A stretch of 64,000 bases of DNA from Grifola frondosa (Eukaryota; Basidiomycota; Agaricomycetes; Polyporales; Grifolaceae), in assembly GCA_001683735.1 (NCBI GenBank), contig LUGG01000013.1, positions 310,001 to 374,000 on the forward strand, in the 5' to 3' direction. The translations under genes were made by a program, and so were the position numbers. The notes under the pieces were generated by a model that was not told the DNA's origin, made no database searches, and saw only the letters and a program-made list of their open reading frames with translations. Shown here piece by piece: positions 11,113-21,518 of this stretch. Every line of letters begins with the position of its first letter. Within the stretch, counting starts at the first letter, position 1.

Positions 11113-12002
11113 TCACAAACTGAGGACGCAGTGTAAACGCGATGCCACAATCTCACTTCCTAAAGCATGGTAAACGGCGGTGAGAATCACGCTGACAAGC
11201 ATCCCGATGGTACTGCCAGTGAAGGAAGGAGACTGGGACGCAGGAGCAGTAGTGTTGACAGAGGAGAGGCTGAAGGAGACGGACGAGCTGGTGGCGGAAG
11301 CGTCGCTGATATTGAGGACGTGTCAGAAGAAACCGAGCAAGACGCAGCAGTTGTGGAAATTGAAGAGGAGTTAGGATCGGAGGTGGCAGAGCCATTAGAC
11401 GTCTGAGCAGCTGCCGTCGGTTCGGAGGGTCCAGAAGACGGAGATGCTCCTGGATCTTGTAAACAATTGAGGAAACCACACGGACTAGGAGCTGACTTGC
11501 CGACTTGCCCTGACCTTCGAGATTTTGAGCGGCTAAAGCATCGAAAGTGTCCGATTTTTAGGAGATGCATGGACGGGTTATGTAGAGAACGACAACATTA
11601 ACGCGTATAAATCTATTGTTATGTCCAAGTATGCCCACGGAGGCACCTCTGTGCCCGATGAGATATTTAACGGATAGCTGTGCTCGGAGTCAGCCCAAAA
11701 GTTCCTGCGCGAGGATACATGCATAGTGCATATCCGCACAATTCTGCAATTGAACAGTTTGTTCTCCATGTGCTCCACCTACGCGTAGTACACTAGCACA
11801 TGGCATAAAGTATGAACCAGAGGATGCTGACGAGAGTGATCTCACCTTGACATATGGCGCATGCAGCCATTGTCGAGTAAAACACAGTGTTGCAAGCGCA
11901 CTCGTTGGCCATTGCGACGGATGGAGTGTTGTAATGATATCCAGGGTCGAGTAAATTGACGAAGCACCATAATTGCAAGAACGTGTCAATTACGGTCTGC
12001 AT
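11113..12002 (-). CDS. Ser/Thr-rich secreted or membrane-anchored surface protein
   Basis: The upstream exon (12002 to about 11845) encodes LDPGYHYNTPSVAMANECAC followed by NTVFYSTMAACAICQG; a downstream exon (about 11700-11590) encodes SSGTEVPPWAYLDIT. This Cys-spaced arrangement plus a P-x-WAYLD motif is recurrent in an uncharacterised Agaricomycete family of extracellular proteins. A Ser/Thr-rich stalk follows (11200-11550), then a hydrophobic C-terminal segment STIGMLVSVILTAVYHAL and a short tail, with stop TGA at 11113-11115. The signal peptide would be in an exon upstream of 12002 that could not be placed. Exon joins in the stalk are unresolved because two frames alternate. No function is known. 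Confidence 0.5.
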
Positions 12003-12103
12003 ATTGGAGAATATTCGAGTAAGTCCTACACATGGTTTAAGAAGATACTATGAGACTAAGTAGGGATTTTGGCCGAGTTGAGTTGATCATCTGGGAATTA
12101 CAA

Positions 12104-13650
12104 TCAGTGAATTTGGTTGGAGGAGCTACGATAGTCCGCACCCAAATGTATGCAGACAGACAGGTCACATTGGATCCTTGAGCATCTGCTCCTGAGAAGA
12201 TAGAACAGTGATGAACCCGTATATGAAGCCCTGGAGAGGCGGGGAGGTACGAGCAGGTCTGAGGTGATTCTGTGCATGTATAAGCTCAGCATGTGTTTCC
12301 TGATCGTAAGCTATCACAAATCCGTTCTCGATGATAACAACATCTCCGACATCCTAACGCGTTCGTCAGTATTTGTCTACGGTCATTCAGCATGACAGCT
12401 CACCTTCGTGGTAGAGATAAATATTTGGAACGCATTGAAAATCAACAATACGCTGAGGGCGGAACATGGTTAGCTTTAATCTACAGTGTTCGAGATTCTC
12501 CGGCGCACACAAAATAGATGGTACCTATTACGGACAGCCGGTGCGAGTAAGCCCTGACGGCGACGCGGCTAACATGACTGACCATCTCGTAAGATTAGCA
12601 GCTTCAAGTTTGCCTGCGCAGCCACTTTCATAGTTTTGTACGTCTTCAGCCACGTAATCCCAAGGACGAGCAAGTCTGCAAGAGTTGAGCAACTCCGGGA
12701 CACGATCGCGACTATGTCCGTGAAGATGAGTTAGGGCGTGAGGCTTCAGAGAAATGAAACACACGTCTAGATCCATTGTTAGAAATTCCGAATGCAAGAT
12801 TCTGGAGGAGGTCGGAGTCACATATGGTAGAGCTCGAGAGATATATCGTTAGATATTGCACAACCCAGCGGAGCTGGCAAGTTCACGGTTGTCTGGAATC
12901 TATATCCATACTGAAGGCATGCGTCAGCGGGATCAGACAAGTTCGACATTGCGAGAATAGATACCATGTTGAGTGTGACTGGGACTAACGACAGAACAAG
13001 AATACATATGGCGATTGGTCGGCTATGATCGCTGAGAGCATACGCGCGCAGGCTGGAAAACGCTACGAGCGGCATACTGTTTAGTCTCACCGATTCTCAG
13101 TTGATCCCATTGAGCACAGCTTACCTGCCCCAAGCAAAGAACGGAAGCATGTCTAGGAAACGTTTAAATCTGAACACGGTGTTGCAGCTAGACACGCATA
13201 TGAGATTGGGATGTCTCCGTCTAAAGCAAGGTATGCACACCTCTAGTACAAATAGTCAACTTAGAATGTACGTGATACTTATATGTAAATAAATACCTTG
13301 TCTGTCATCGCCGGCCCATCGAAAGTCAACACCCCATACTCTGCAAGAATTAGATATTTATCGAGGAACAAGATTGTCGCGCCGGTGGTCTTGCGCTGCC
13401 ATATCGACTGAACCTCTCAGCCATGATCATATCAAAGGCAAGAAGGGCTGCCCGCGCGTTCAGTTAGCGAAAGAATACATCCCGATTCAAGATGTATTGC
13501 TCACCAGCAGTTGCGTAAGCACAATAGTCGTTAGCTGCGGGAGTTTGTGTAACAAATACATGTACTATAAGAGGTGAGTCAATGGAAAGTACCTCACAAA
13601 CTCTCATACAATGCAACAATGGCCCCAGCGGCATCTGCATCGGATGACAT
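12104..13650 (-). CDS. DUF6533 integral membrane protein
   Basis: Fragments in order on the minus strand match the basidiomycete DUF6533 pattern: MSSDADAAGAIVALYE (from 13650), DYCAYATA, ALLAFDMIMA, EVQSIWQRKTTGATILFLDK, a loop-TM exon, AFSSLRAYALSDHSRPIAIC with the following hydrophobic helix (13060-12950), and then SRSCSTLADLLVLGITWLKT and QANLKLLILRDG (about 12720-12560). The end at 12104 carries a HRITSDLLVPPRLSRA-like terminal motif comparable with the ITSILISRF motif of relatives. Seven-helix topology is expected from the family; function is unknown. Between IMA and EVQ the frame shifts by one base (about 13420). Several intron boundaries are guesses. Confidence 0.6.
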
Positions 13651-13910
13651 GACTATTAGATACACGGAGAGGCTCTGCCTTCCCTTGCTAACCCCATCGA
13701 ATGCAAGGTCTATCATACGGTTTGGTGTAGGGTCTCGTCAGTACCTCGGACTACAAGCACCTCACTCGAAGAGCATACTGATAGAAAAGCGGCATTGACA
13801 CGGGTTGATGAGAAGATTCCCGAACCACATAGCCTTGACAGAGCAGCAGGGGAATATCAATCGCGTTACAAGGGGCATGACAAATTATCGGAATCATTGT
13901 GGGCTGCTTC

Positions 13911-16900
13911 TTCATATCCCTCAAGATGCATGATGGGGTGTTGCCATACTAACATCATACGATTCACTTGAATCGATTGAGCTGTAATGATAGAACCCCG
14001 GAGGATCGCACCAGATACGACCAATGATGCCTGACATTATTAGCCCTGATCCGACTCGACATGACCTGACAAGGGCAATATCAGTCTGCGCCTTGGAGCA
14101 GCTCAGTTTGCCATATATCGCGCCTGAGAAATACCTGATATGTTTTTGAACTCTTCCCGACATATTGGCGTGCCGCAAGGCGCTCACTGGCGATTATCAG
14201 CGATTATCCTTGTTCGCGAGGCTTCTCTCTGACATGGAAATGGAATGTCTTTGATGGCGCCACGCTGATACTTCCGATAATTACTTCGAAAGGCTGTTCA
14301 GGGCTGTTCCCGTAGTTCCCATCAAACATGCCGCAAGGCTACCATAATCTAGACGCGCAACAGGCCGCACACGTGACCGCGCAAGGAGCTCGATTTGGAA
14401 ACCCGTTTGGTCTTCAACGTTGAACCACCTCCTGCTTTAGCGCAGCATTTGCGAAAACGCGGCCACTACGCTCGGTTAACGACGGAAAGTGCTTCTCTCA
14501 ATAATCTGGTGAGGCTGTAAAACTTTGTGGCCGATGACTAGTCTGATCGATTGTTTCCACTGCTTTGTCTCGGGCGTGTTTCCTGAAGCAACGTATTTGT
14601 GCCTTTCCGCCACCTGAACACATAAAAACATGGACTCCGCCGTGTTGGATTCCGGCTGTAGCCTCTGCTCGGGTTTCTCAAGTATGTCGTTCAGTACTCC
14701 CGTGAAATCGAAATCCATTGTTTATGCTGGCAATAAACACCAAGTTCGTCGCGACAATCCTGAAAACATCAATGGCTGGGCAGAGGAAATCTCGCGCAAG
14801 CTTCGAGTGTACCCACACGACCCGCAGAAGTTTCTGGATGTCCTCGTGCCTAGCGATGCGCCCTACAAATCCGCTGACGTTTCCGCCGCTTTCTCCGGCT
14901 TGGGTGGTCTCGAATCTACTAAAGAGACGGCCATGTACAAGCCTTGCGTACGTGTATTTCCTGCTTATTTTTTGATATTCAAACTGACATCCACATAGAT
15001 CGAAGGCCTTGATGCCCTCGTCGCGGGATTTCCAGAGGACAAGAAACTTGCATTCCATGATCGTAGCAACTTCAACATGGTCTACCCATACAGTCTGGGC
15101 CGCGAAGTTCATCATGAAACGAAGCCTGACCTGGTTGCTTTGTTGCCCGGCAAGAGTAACGAGGTGCCCGAGAAACTCGATTGGTTCGACGTGTCCTTGA
15201 TTTTCGAGGTCAAAAGTTCTAAATCACAGGACCCTATGAGAATGACGCTCGTGGACGACAAAGACCGAGATCCGTTCGTGAAGGACGGCGTACGAGCTGT
15301 CGAAACCGTGACACAGCTGGCGAAGAATGCGCGGAACTTGATGCTTGCACACCATCTCGTCTACGTCTTTGTTGTAGGGCTCTACGGGGAGACCGCACGT
15401 TTCTTTCGTTTCGATCACTCCTGCGCTATCGTATCGAGATCTTTCAACTACCGTGAACAGCCCGAATTGCTCCGGAAGTTCCTGTGGCGGTTCGTCAATC
15501 CCATCAAGGGCGAACTTATCGTCGGCGCAGACCCATTGATCAGTTCCCCGACAGCCAAAGAGCTGAAGTGGGCAGAGGAGACGCTTCAGAGGCTGAAGAA
15601 GGATGTCCGGCGCCAAGATCTATCTCACAGTCGATGGGCGACAGTGAAGGAAGGCGGAGAACTGAAACGTTATCTGATGTACAGGTTGATTGCGCTCAAT
15701 CCCCACCTGTTCTCGCGATCCACGACGATATGGGAAGCACTCGAAGATGAGACTGGCGCAGTTCGTCCGGTCAAGGATGCGTGGCGACAGATGATGCGCA
15801 ATCCAGAGTCGGCTTTTTACGAACGAATCAAGAGTCGCAGCATTCCAGAGGAAGAGTACATTGGACTTCCGCAGCTAGTTGGTGGGGGTGACTTGGGCGA
15901 AGATGAGGCAAAGGAACTCTATCCCTTGGGCCCAAACCCATGGCAGGCGACTTCTGTCCCAGCTTCTTCTGCGTCACAGGTGTCTTCAGCCCAGCCTTCT
16001 CCTGTGTCGCGGGCAACTTCTGTTCCGGATTCTCCTTCATCACAGGCAATTTCAGTCTTAGATACTGAGACACCTTCGCCACGGGCGAGCGACGCGTCTT
16101 CTATCGGTTCTGAGAGCAATCACACGATGGAAGATCTCCCTTCGGAGTCCCCGCCCAATGCAGAGGGTCTCACAGACTTGTCGGTCGGAGATACATACCA
16201 AAGGACTGTCTCGTGGTTCGCCACTGGAGACCCGGACTGGCGGCTTCGTGAGCGTAGTCATATGCGTTTTGTGATGGATACTGTTGGCAAGTCATTAGAC
16301 AAGTTCGAGCGCACTCGGGAGCTTGTAGAGGCGATGCGAGACGCGATTAAAGGTTTGTCGAATCTGTCCAATATCATAGCACCATCTAATTCGGATGGTT
16401 GTATGGCAGGCCATCGGCTGGCGCTTGAAGCGGGCGTTCTGCATCGAGATGTCAGCGTCGGCAACGTGATGATTGCGCTCGACCGGCCGTTCGAAGGATT
16501 CATCCATGATTTCGATTACAGCAGCTTCGTGACCGAGGATCCATCGAACGCAGAAGAACTGTCTGATAAACCTTCGGATACGGGGGAGAAGGCTGAGTTG
16601 AAGGACAAGACGGTCAGTTCATTTAATTTCTCGTGTAAAATTCCCCTCTAACAAGCTCGCGCTGTTCATGCGGACAGGGCACGTTCCACTTCATGGCAAT
16701 TGGCATCCTCGAGTCCCAAGGGGACGTAATTCATCAAGTTCACCACGACCTAGAATCGTTTTACTGGGTACTCATTTGGATTGTTCTTCGACACACCGCA
16801 CACAGCGATCCGAGGCGAGAATTTGCAAGCGGCTCTGTATTTAAGCCTGGAGAGGAGGCCTTGGAGGTCGCTACTATGAAACAAGGCTGGGTCCTCCGTC

Positions 16901-17390
16901 AACCAGTCACTGTCAAGGACAATCCTCCCCTTTCCGACCTCCTGCACGACTTCACGAAGCTGTGTTTAAGTCAGTTTACCAAATCCAAGAACGATCAGGA
17001 TAAGAATCCGCTCACATACGAGGCCGTTTTGAAGATATTCGACGATGCCCTTGCAAGCGATGGCTGGCCCGAAAATGACCCCGCACTTCTGTTTGACCTC
17101 CCTGAGAAGCACCCCGCAAAAGCTCAAGGATTTGCGAGCCGGACGAGTAATAAGCGAGGCCGAGACGATGGACCGATGGAGGAGCTGCATTCGTCTAAAA
17201 AACGCCGATCCTAATACCACTGTAATCATACATGACTATGTCTCCACTATCCCGTGGTTCATTTATTGTATGGATTGACCTCTCATATCCGGATAGAATC
17301 TTCGCGTGACTGGAATATACCTTGCTATCAATGATCTTGTACTACTAATACTACCGTTATGTCATTCTCGAACTCTGCGTTCGTACTTGC
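13911..17390 (+). repeat. Inverted duplication, arm A (about 3.5 kb)
   Basis: This block is nearly identical to the reverse complement of 59833-63380, including the whole FunK1 gene and non-coding flanks on both sides. The match ends near 13911 (shared CTTGAGGGATATGAAG on the other strand) and near 17390 (shared GTTATGTCATTCTCGAAC). Outside these points the sequences have no resemblance. No short target duplication or terminal repeat was found at the borders, so a segmental duplication is favoured over a transposon. Confidence 0.85.
14630..17214 (+). CDS. FunK1 fungal-type protein kinase (intact copy)
   Basis: Exons 14630-14947, 14999-16352, 16410-16612 and 16678-17214 give about 800 residues without a break. 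The N-terminal region contains NINGWAEEISRKLRVYP; the middle holds FEVKSS and an N-lobe-like stretch with RPVKDAWRQ, whose Lys fits the ATP-binding position, and ESAFYERI. A Ser/Pro-rich insert follows, then GVLHRDVSVGNVMI (catalytic Asp and metal-binding Asn, about residues 569-576), GFIHDFDYSSF in place of a DFG loop, GTFHFMAIGIL, and the FunK1 hallmark HDLESFYWVLIWI. The tail ends in a basic, nuclear-signal-like SSKKRRS. Start alternatives are ATG 14630 and ATG 14684 (MSFSTPVKSK); the second is conserved in the other copy. The 57-nt intron 16353-16409 has no stop and keeps frame, so it could be retained. Targets of FunK1 kinases are unknown. Confidence 0.85.
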
Positions 17391-17505
17391 TCTTTTTGCA
17401 ATCGTGCTTGCTTCTTCGCTTGATCAACATGGCTGGACCGACTAATTATGTTCGCCGGAGTCTCAAATCCCAACCTTACAACTGAGAGACTTTTTCGGTC
17501 TTCAA
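17215..17505. other. 3' flank of FunK1 up to the TIR element
   Basis: The first 175 bp belong to the inverted duplication; the rest is unique. No gene is seen. Confidence 0.5.
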
Positions 17506-18841
17506 GCCCAGTGAAAAGTCCGGATAAGCAGAACGAGGAATACCTCGGTAAATCACGGCGCCTTGTTGATACCTCGGCATATCCAGGCAAGTCACTGTTG
17601 GATCTTGTCAGATCTGACTTCCTTGCTCATCAACTCGATGTCGAGACAACAAACATGATTCTGGCTCGTGTTTCGTGGCCCGCTCGTGCTTGTTTTGCAC
17701 ACCCTACTGTCGCATCATGCTACGCAGCTGCGTGACACTAGTGTTTTACTTCGTCTTGTCCATGTTCCGCCGCCCGTTCCGTTTGCACGCACTTCTTCAC
17801 GACAACACCGCCGCGTGACCTAAGTACCTTGACGTGGCACGCTCTTCCTCCATCCAACTTGTCCTCTACTACTATCTACTACCATCCTGTACTATGTCTC
17901 CTATGGGCTTTCCTTACTCTCTGTGTCCTCAGTAACGAGTCCTTCACCACCTCTTCTTGCTTGAATCCATCTTGTGAGCACTCGAACGTTACAGACTACC
18001 AGAACGGCACCGCCGGCGACCCCGCATCGTAAGCATTAATTGTACACAGTGTGAATATCCGGGCATAGAGTCGCGTTCACGTCAAGCTTGAGTCGTGTGC
18101 CGTCTGCACGCTCAGTGTCGTCTGCGTTAGGTACGCCCATCATATCGCACCCGAATCGTGCGCCACCTGCGCACTTGGCGTTGTCGTCACTGACCATCAC
18201 GTCCGCGAATTTACCGTCTCCGAGTCCCTTCTTCGAGCACATGGTGTAAAATGGTATGTGTGAAGTGCTTCGCAGCCGTAGACTGTGCTGATGGCCTCCG
18301 TGCAGTGCTCTTATCTCCCCATGGAGTGAACTTTCCTATTTCAGGTATGTTCATGTTCAAATATAATTGGCGAGAGCATATACTGACAATATATTGACAT
18401 TCCTAGATACATAATTCGACATTTGAGACCGAATTCCGCACTACGTCGTGCGACAGCATTTGTGAGCGCACAAAAACCCACATAGTGTCATATATATTGC
18501 TGAAATTCTGCTGTGATAGCATTTAGCCCACTTTGCACTACTGGCGATGTGGCATGGTGGGGTGGAGCGGGAGCGGGCATGGCAGTGGTGGGGTCCGGGA
18601 CGGGAATCGTAGTGGCAGATTAAGGCTGCGCGAGGCGCGCAAATGTACCTAGTTCTGCATGGATGTGCCGTGATTTACCAATATATACAATTTGTTATTC
18701 CTGGATTTGCCTGGATATTCCGTGACTCAGATCTCGAGGAGTCTCATTTTTCCTCGGAATATCGAGGCAGATCACGGCGGGCGCTTAGCCGTGATCTGCC
18801 TCGATATTCCTGGATCTGCTTATCCGGACTTTTCACTGGGG
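17506..18841. mobile_element. Non-autonomous TIR DNA element (about 1.34 kb)
   Basis: The left end CCCAGTGAAAAGTCCGG (from 17507) is repeated in inverted form at the right end (CCGGACTTTTCACTGGG, ending 18840), and the match continues inward through ATAAGCAGA and a GAGGAATA-like stretch. The flanks show TTCAA at 17501-17505 and again at 18842-18846, which would be a 5-bp target duplication, but this is short enough to be chance. The interior has no convincing transposase ORF. A CAGTG-type end resembles hAT-like termini; assignment to a superfamily is inference. Confidence 0.6.
18756..18810. repeat. Perfect 23-bp inverted repeat (hairpin)
   Basis: Positions 18756-18778 and 18788-18810 are exact reverse complements separated by 9 bases. 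It lies just inside the right end of the TIR element, and related sequence (TGGATATTCCGTGA, AGGCATATCC-like words) recurs near both element ends, so it is probably a subterminal structure of that element. Confidence 0.9.
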
Positions 18842-19405
18842 TTCAATGCTGAACGCGGTGCGCGCACCTGCTTAGCAGTCTGCGAAAGTACTAATGTAGC
18901 GCGCTATGCCAAGTGCATCTTCGGTGTTCTGACAAAGGTGCGAGTTCACAACATTCACGTATAAGGCCTGCGAGGTGCATCAAATACCTCCGCCCATCCC
19001 AGCTGTTCAACAGCATCACAGCGGCAGCTGGAGTCGAAGTCACTGATGATTGTCGGTGTGGCGTGCCACTAAGGAAACTCGACCTTGAGTCATGATCAGA
19101 CTATGAGCGCGAGCCTGAGGTCTGAGTCATTTGGCCAGACGTCCGTGAAGTTCTAGGAAGAAGTCGTCCCTTTCGACCGTCACGGTTGTACATATAGTAC
19201 TTCGCGGCAGACATGCGGCGAGTACCTTGCCTCCAATCTCGCAAGGTGCTCCAAAGGAAGCGAGATCAACCGATGGAACGGTTCGAAATAAATCAATATT
19301 CGCTACGACGACGACGAATGATCCTACAATACAGTGCCCAAACATGTATAATCGTACAAGTTATGCATAAACGCTAATGTTCATCTCCTCAGGCCAGGCC
19401 TGTCC
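18842..19405. other. Intergenic, no gene seen
   Basis: About 560 bp between the TIR element and the malate synthase remnant. Short ORFs on both strands have no recognisable features. Confidence 0.4.
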
Positions 19406-20860
19406 TCACAGCACGCTGCGCTGCCACTGCGCGGGACACCCGTCCGCGACCGCGAGGTAGCCCATCAGGTCGCTCGTCAAGAACTCGCTCGGCCACTCCT
19501 TCCGCACCTGCTTCTTCAGGTACTTCGCGACGATGTCGATGTTTTGGTCCGTCGCGTACGGACCCTTGAGCGTCGGCGCGATCTCGTCGATGAGGCGGTC
19601 AACGTACTCCGCCGTAATGACCTCGCCCGAGTCCGAAGTGCGCACGCCCACTTCACGTACTGCACAGCTGCACGCGCGTAATCTCTGCGGTCGCCGCGTC
19701 CTCCATGAGGTAGTTCATGGGGATACAGCCGTTTCCGCCGAGCCACGCTGCGCTGTAGCCGAGAGAAGTCGCCACATTATTGTGAATGCCCTCTGCGGTG
19801 ATCTGGCCAGAAATATTCGTGCTGAGGAGCTCAGCGGCAGCCACCTTCACATCCTCGCGGCGGACGTGATACTATACAGTGGAAATCATAAGTATCACGA
19901 TATTACTAGGCTCTTCCAGGTGAAACGAACCTGGTTGGGGCCCAACATGTGCTTGTTGAAGATCTCCATGGCAATTTGGTTGATGAGTGGGTGCGCAATC
20001 CAAGTACTGTCATGACCGTTGGTGATCTCGCGCAACTTGTCCGCTCGGACTTTGTTCATGGCGACCTCATTCGCCTTAGGGTCGTTCTTGATGGGGATCT
20101 GAGCAGACATGCCACCCATCGCCGCGACCTTGCGCCTGCAGAAAAATGAATAATCTGGGGTCACAGTATGGCCGAGAAATTTACTTATGGCAAGTCTGGA
20201 TGAGCAGCCGGACATAAGCGTCCATGAACGACGCCTCCATGGTAACATCCTTGCGATCAGGCAGGACAGCGCTGCGGTCAGCACGACGTCTCTTGATGAA
20301 ACTGAAGATGTAGTCCCAACTGGTGAAATGGATATCAGGGCCAAAAAATCAAATGAGTTCACAAGTGTACTCACCGACCACAGTTCAAGCCGGATGAGTG
20401 ATCCTTGAGCTTGAACAGGATCTCCTCCATCTGGAAGGCAGCGGGGAGGGTCTCAAAAGCACGATTTCACGGATGGTGCCGTGTGGCATGCCGATATATG
20501 ACTGCGAGAAGTTGAACACGTCGTTCCGAAGGCGAGCCTCGCGTTAGTGCTCCATTTTGGGGAGATAGAAGTAGGGACCAGAGCCCGCTTCACGAGCTCC
20601 TGTGCATTATGATAGAAGTAGAGTGCGAAGTCGAAGAGCGACCCGGAGACGGGGCATTGTCGACGGTGACCCGGGGCTTATCCAAGTGCCAACCGCGCTG
20701 TCTGAAAGATGGACGTCAATACCGGACTCAGGAGTGGAATATAAATATTGCATATCTGACGATGAGGACAGCAGGCTTCTCGCTCAGCTTGTACGACTTG
20801 CCTCCGGACTCGAAGTCGATCTGCCGCCGAATAGCGTGTTGCAGGTGAACCGCGGGGAGG
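19406..20860 (-). pseudogene. Malate synthase remnant
   Basis: Blocks of malate synthase occur in the right order on the minus strand: [20 protein letters not shown] with [118 protein letters not shown] and a C-terminus ending QWQRSVL. The enzyme condenses glyoxylate and acetyl-CoA in the glyoxylate cycle. Lesions: the N-terminal third is missing, a TAA stands after EH where the family has EHHLEAR-like sequence (about 20552), the donor after LIVR reads AT instead of GT (about 20746), and there are several one-base deletions (for example 19664-19680 and near 20613 and 20635). The C-terminal tripeptide SVL is not a standard SKL-type peroxisomal signal. Nonsense codon, splice loss and truncation together support a true pseudogene. 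Confidence 0.78.
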
Positions 20861-21301
20861 GTCCACGAGTCTCGACGTGGAGTTGCGTATGGCGGGTTGC
20901 GGGCCCGGCATTGAACGCACGAAAGACAGCCGTCCTGCATCCGTTCCACCATTTACCAAGTTATGGACGTCACGTAAGTCGAGGATGAACCGCGAGATCA
21001 GCGTACTCGACCGACTTGACAAATTTATGGCTTCTGAAAGCGGCGCTCAAGAACGCGTCATATTATTCCTGATTTACTGAAGGAAATGTCAGTGGGACAT
21101 TAGAATCCATTTTGCTCCAAAGCTGTGGAAGCTTGCTCGGTTTGGATAGAATGATCATATTGTATAGACCAAAACTTGAATGACTAAAAGCACGTAACTT
21201 CGTAGGGACAATGTTATTCGGAGGTACATAGGTCAAGGCACAAAACAGGATGTCGTAAGCCTCCCTCATCAACTGGACTTTAGGAAAAGAGAAAGACGTT
21301 C

Positions 21302-21396
21302 AGGTGCTACCAGGGCTTGAACCTGGGTTTTGGGAAGATGAAGTCGTGCATGAAATGCATCAGAATCCCAAGTGATTACCACTACACTATAGCACC
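21302..21396 (-). tRNA. tRNA-Gln (anticodon CTG) with intron
   Basis: On the minus strand the acceptor GGTGCTA (from 21396) pairs with TAGCACC (21309-21303). The D arm reads TAGTGTAGTGGTAATCAC. The anticodon stem TGGGA/TCCCA encloses CTG (21363-21361); about 23 nt of intron follows position 37. The T arm is CCAGG-TTCAAGC-CCTGG. Confidence 0.88.
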
Positions 21397-21518
21397 CTAC
21401 TTAATGTTAGTTAAGTTAAATTTTTCAGCGCCTATTAAGCCAAACTTAAACGGAAGAAGAGGTGTTGGAGTACTTGTGCCAGATATCGAGGACAGTAACT
21501 ATCAGGTCGAGAGCTCTG

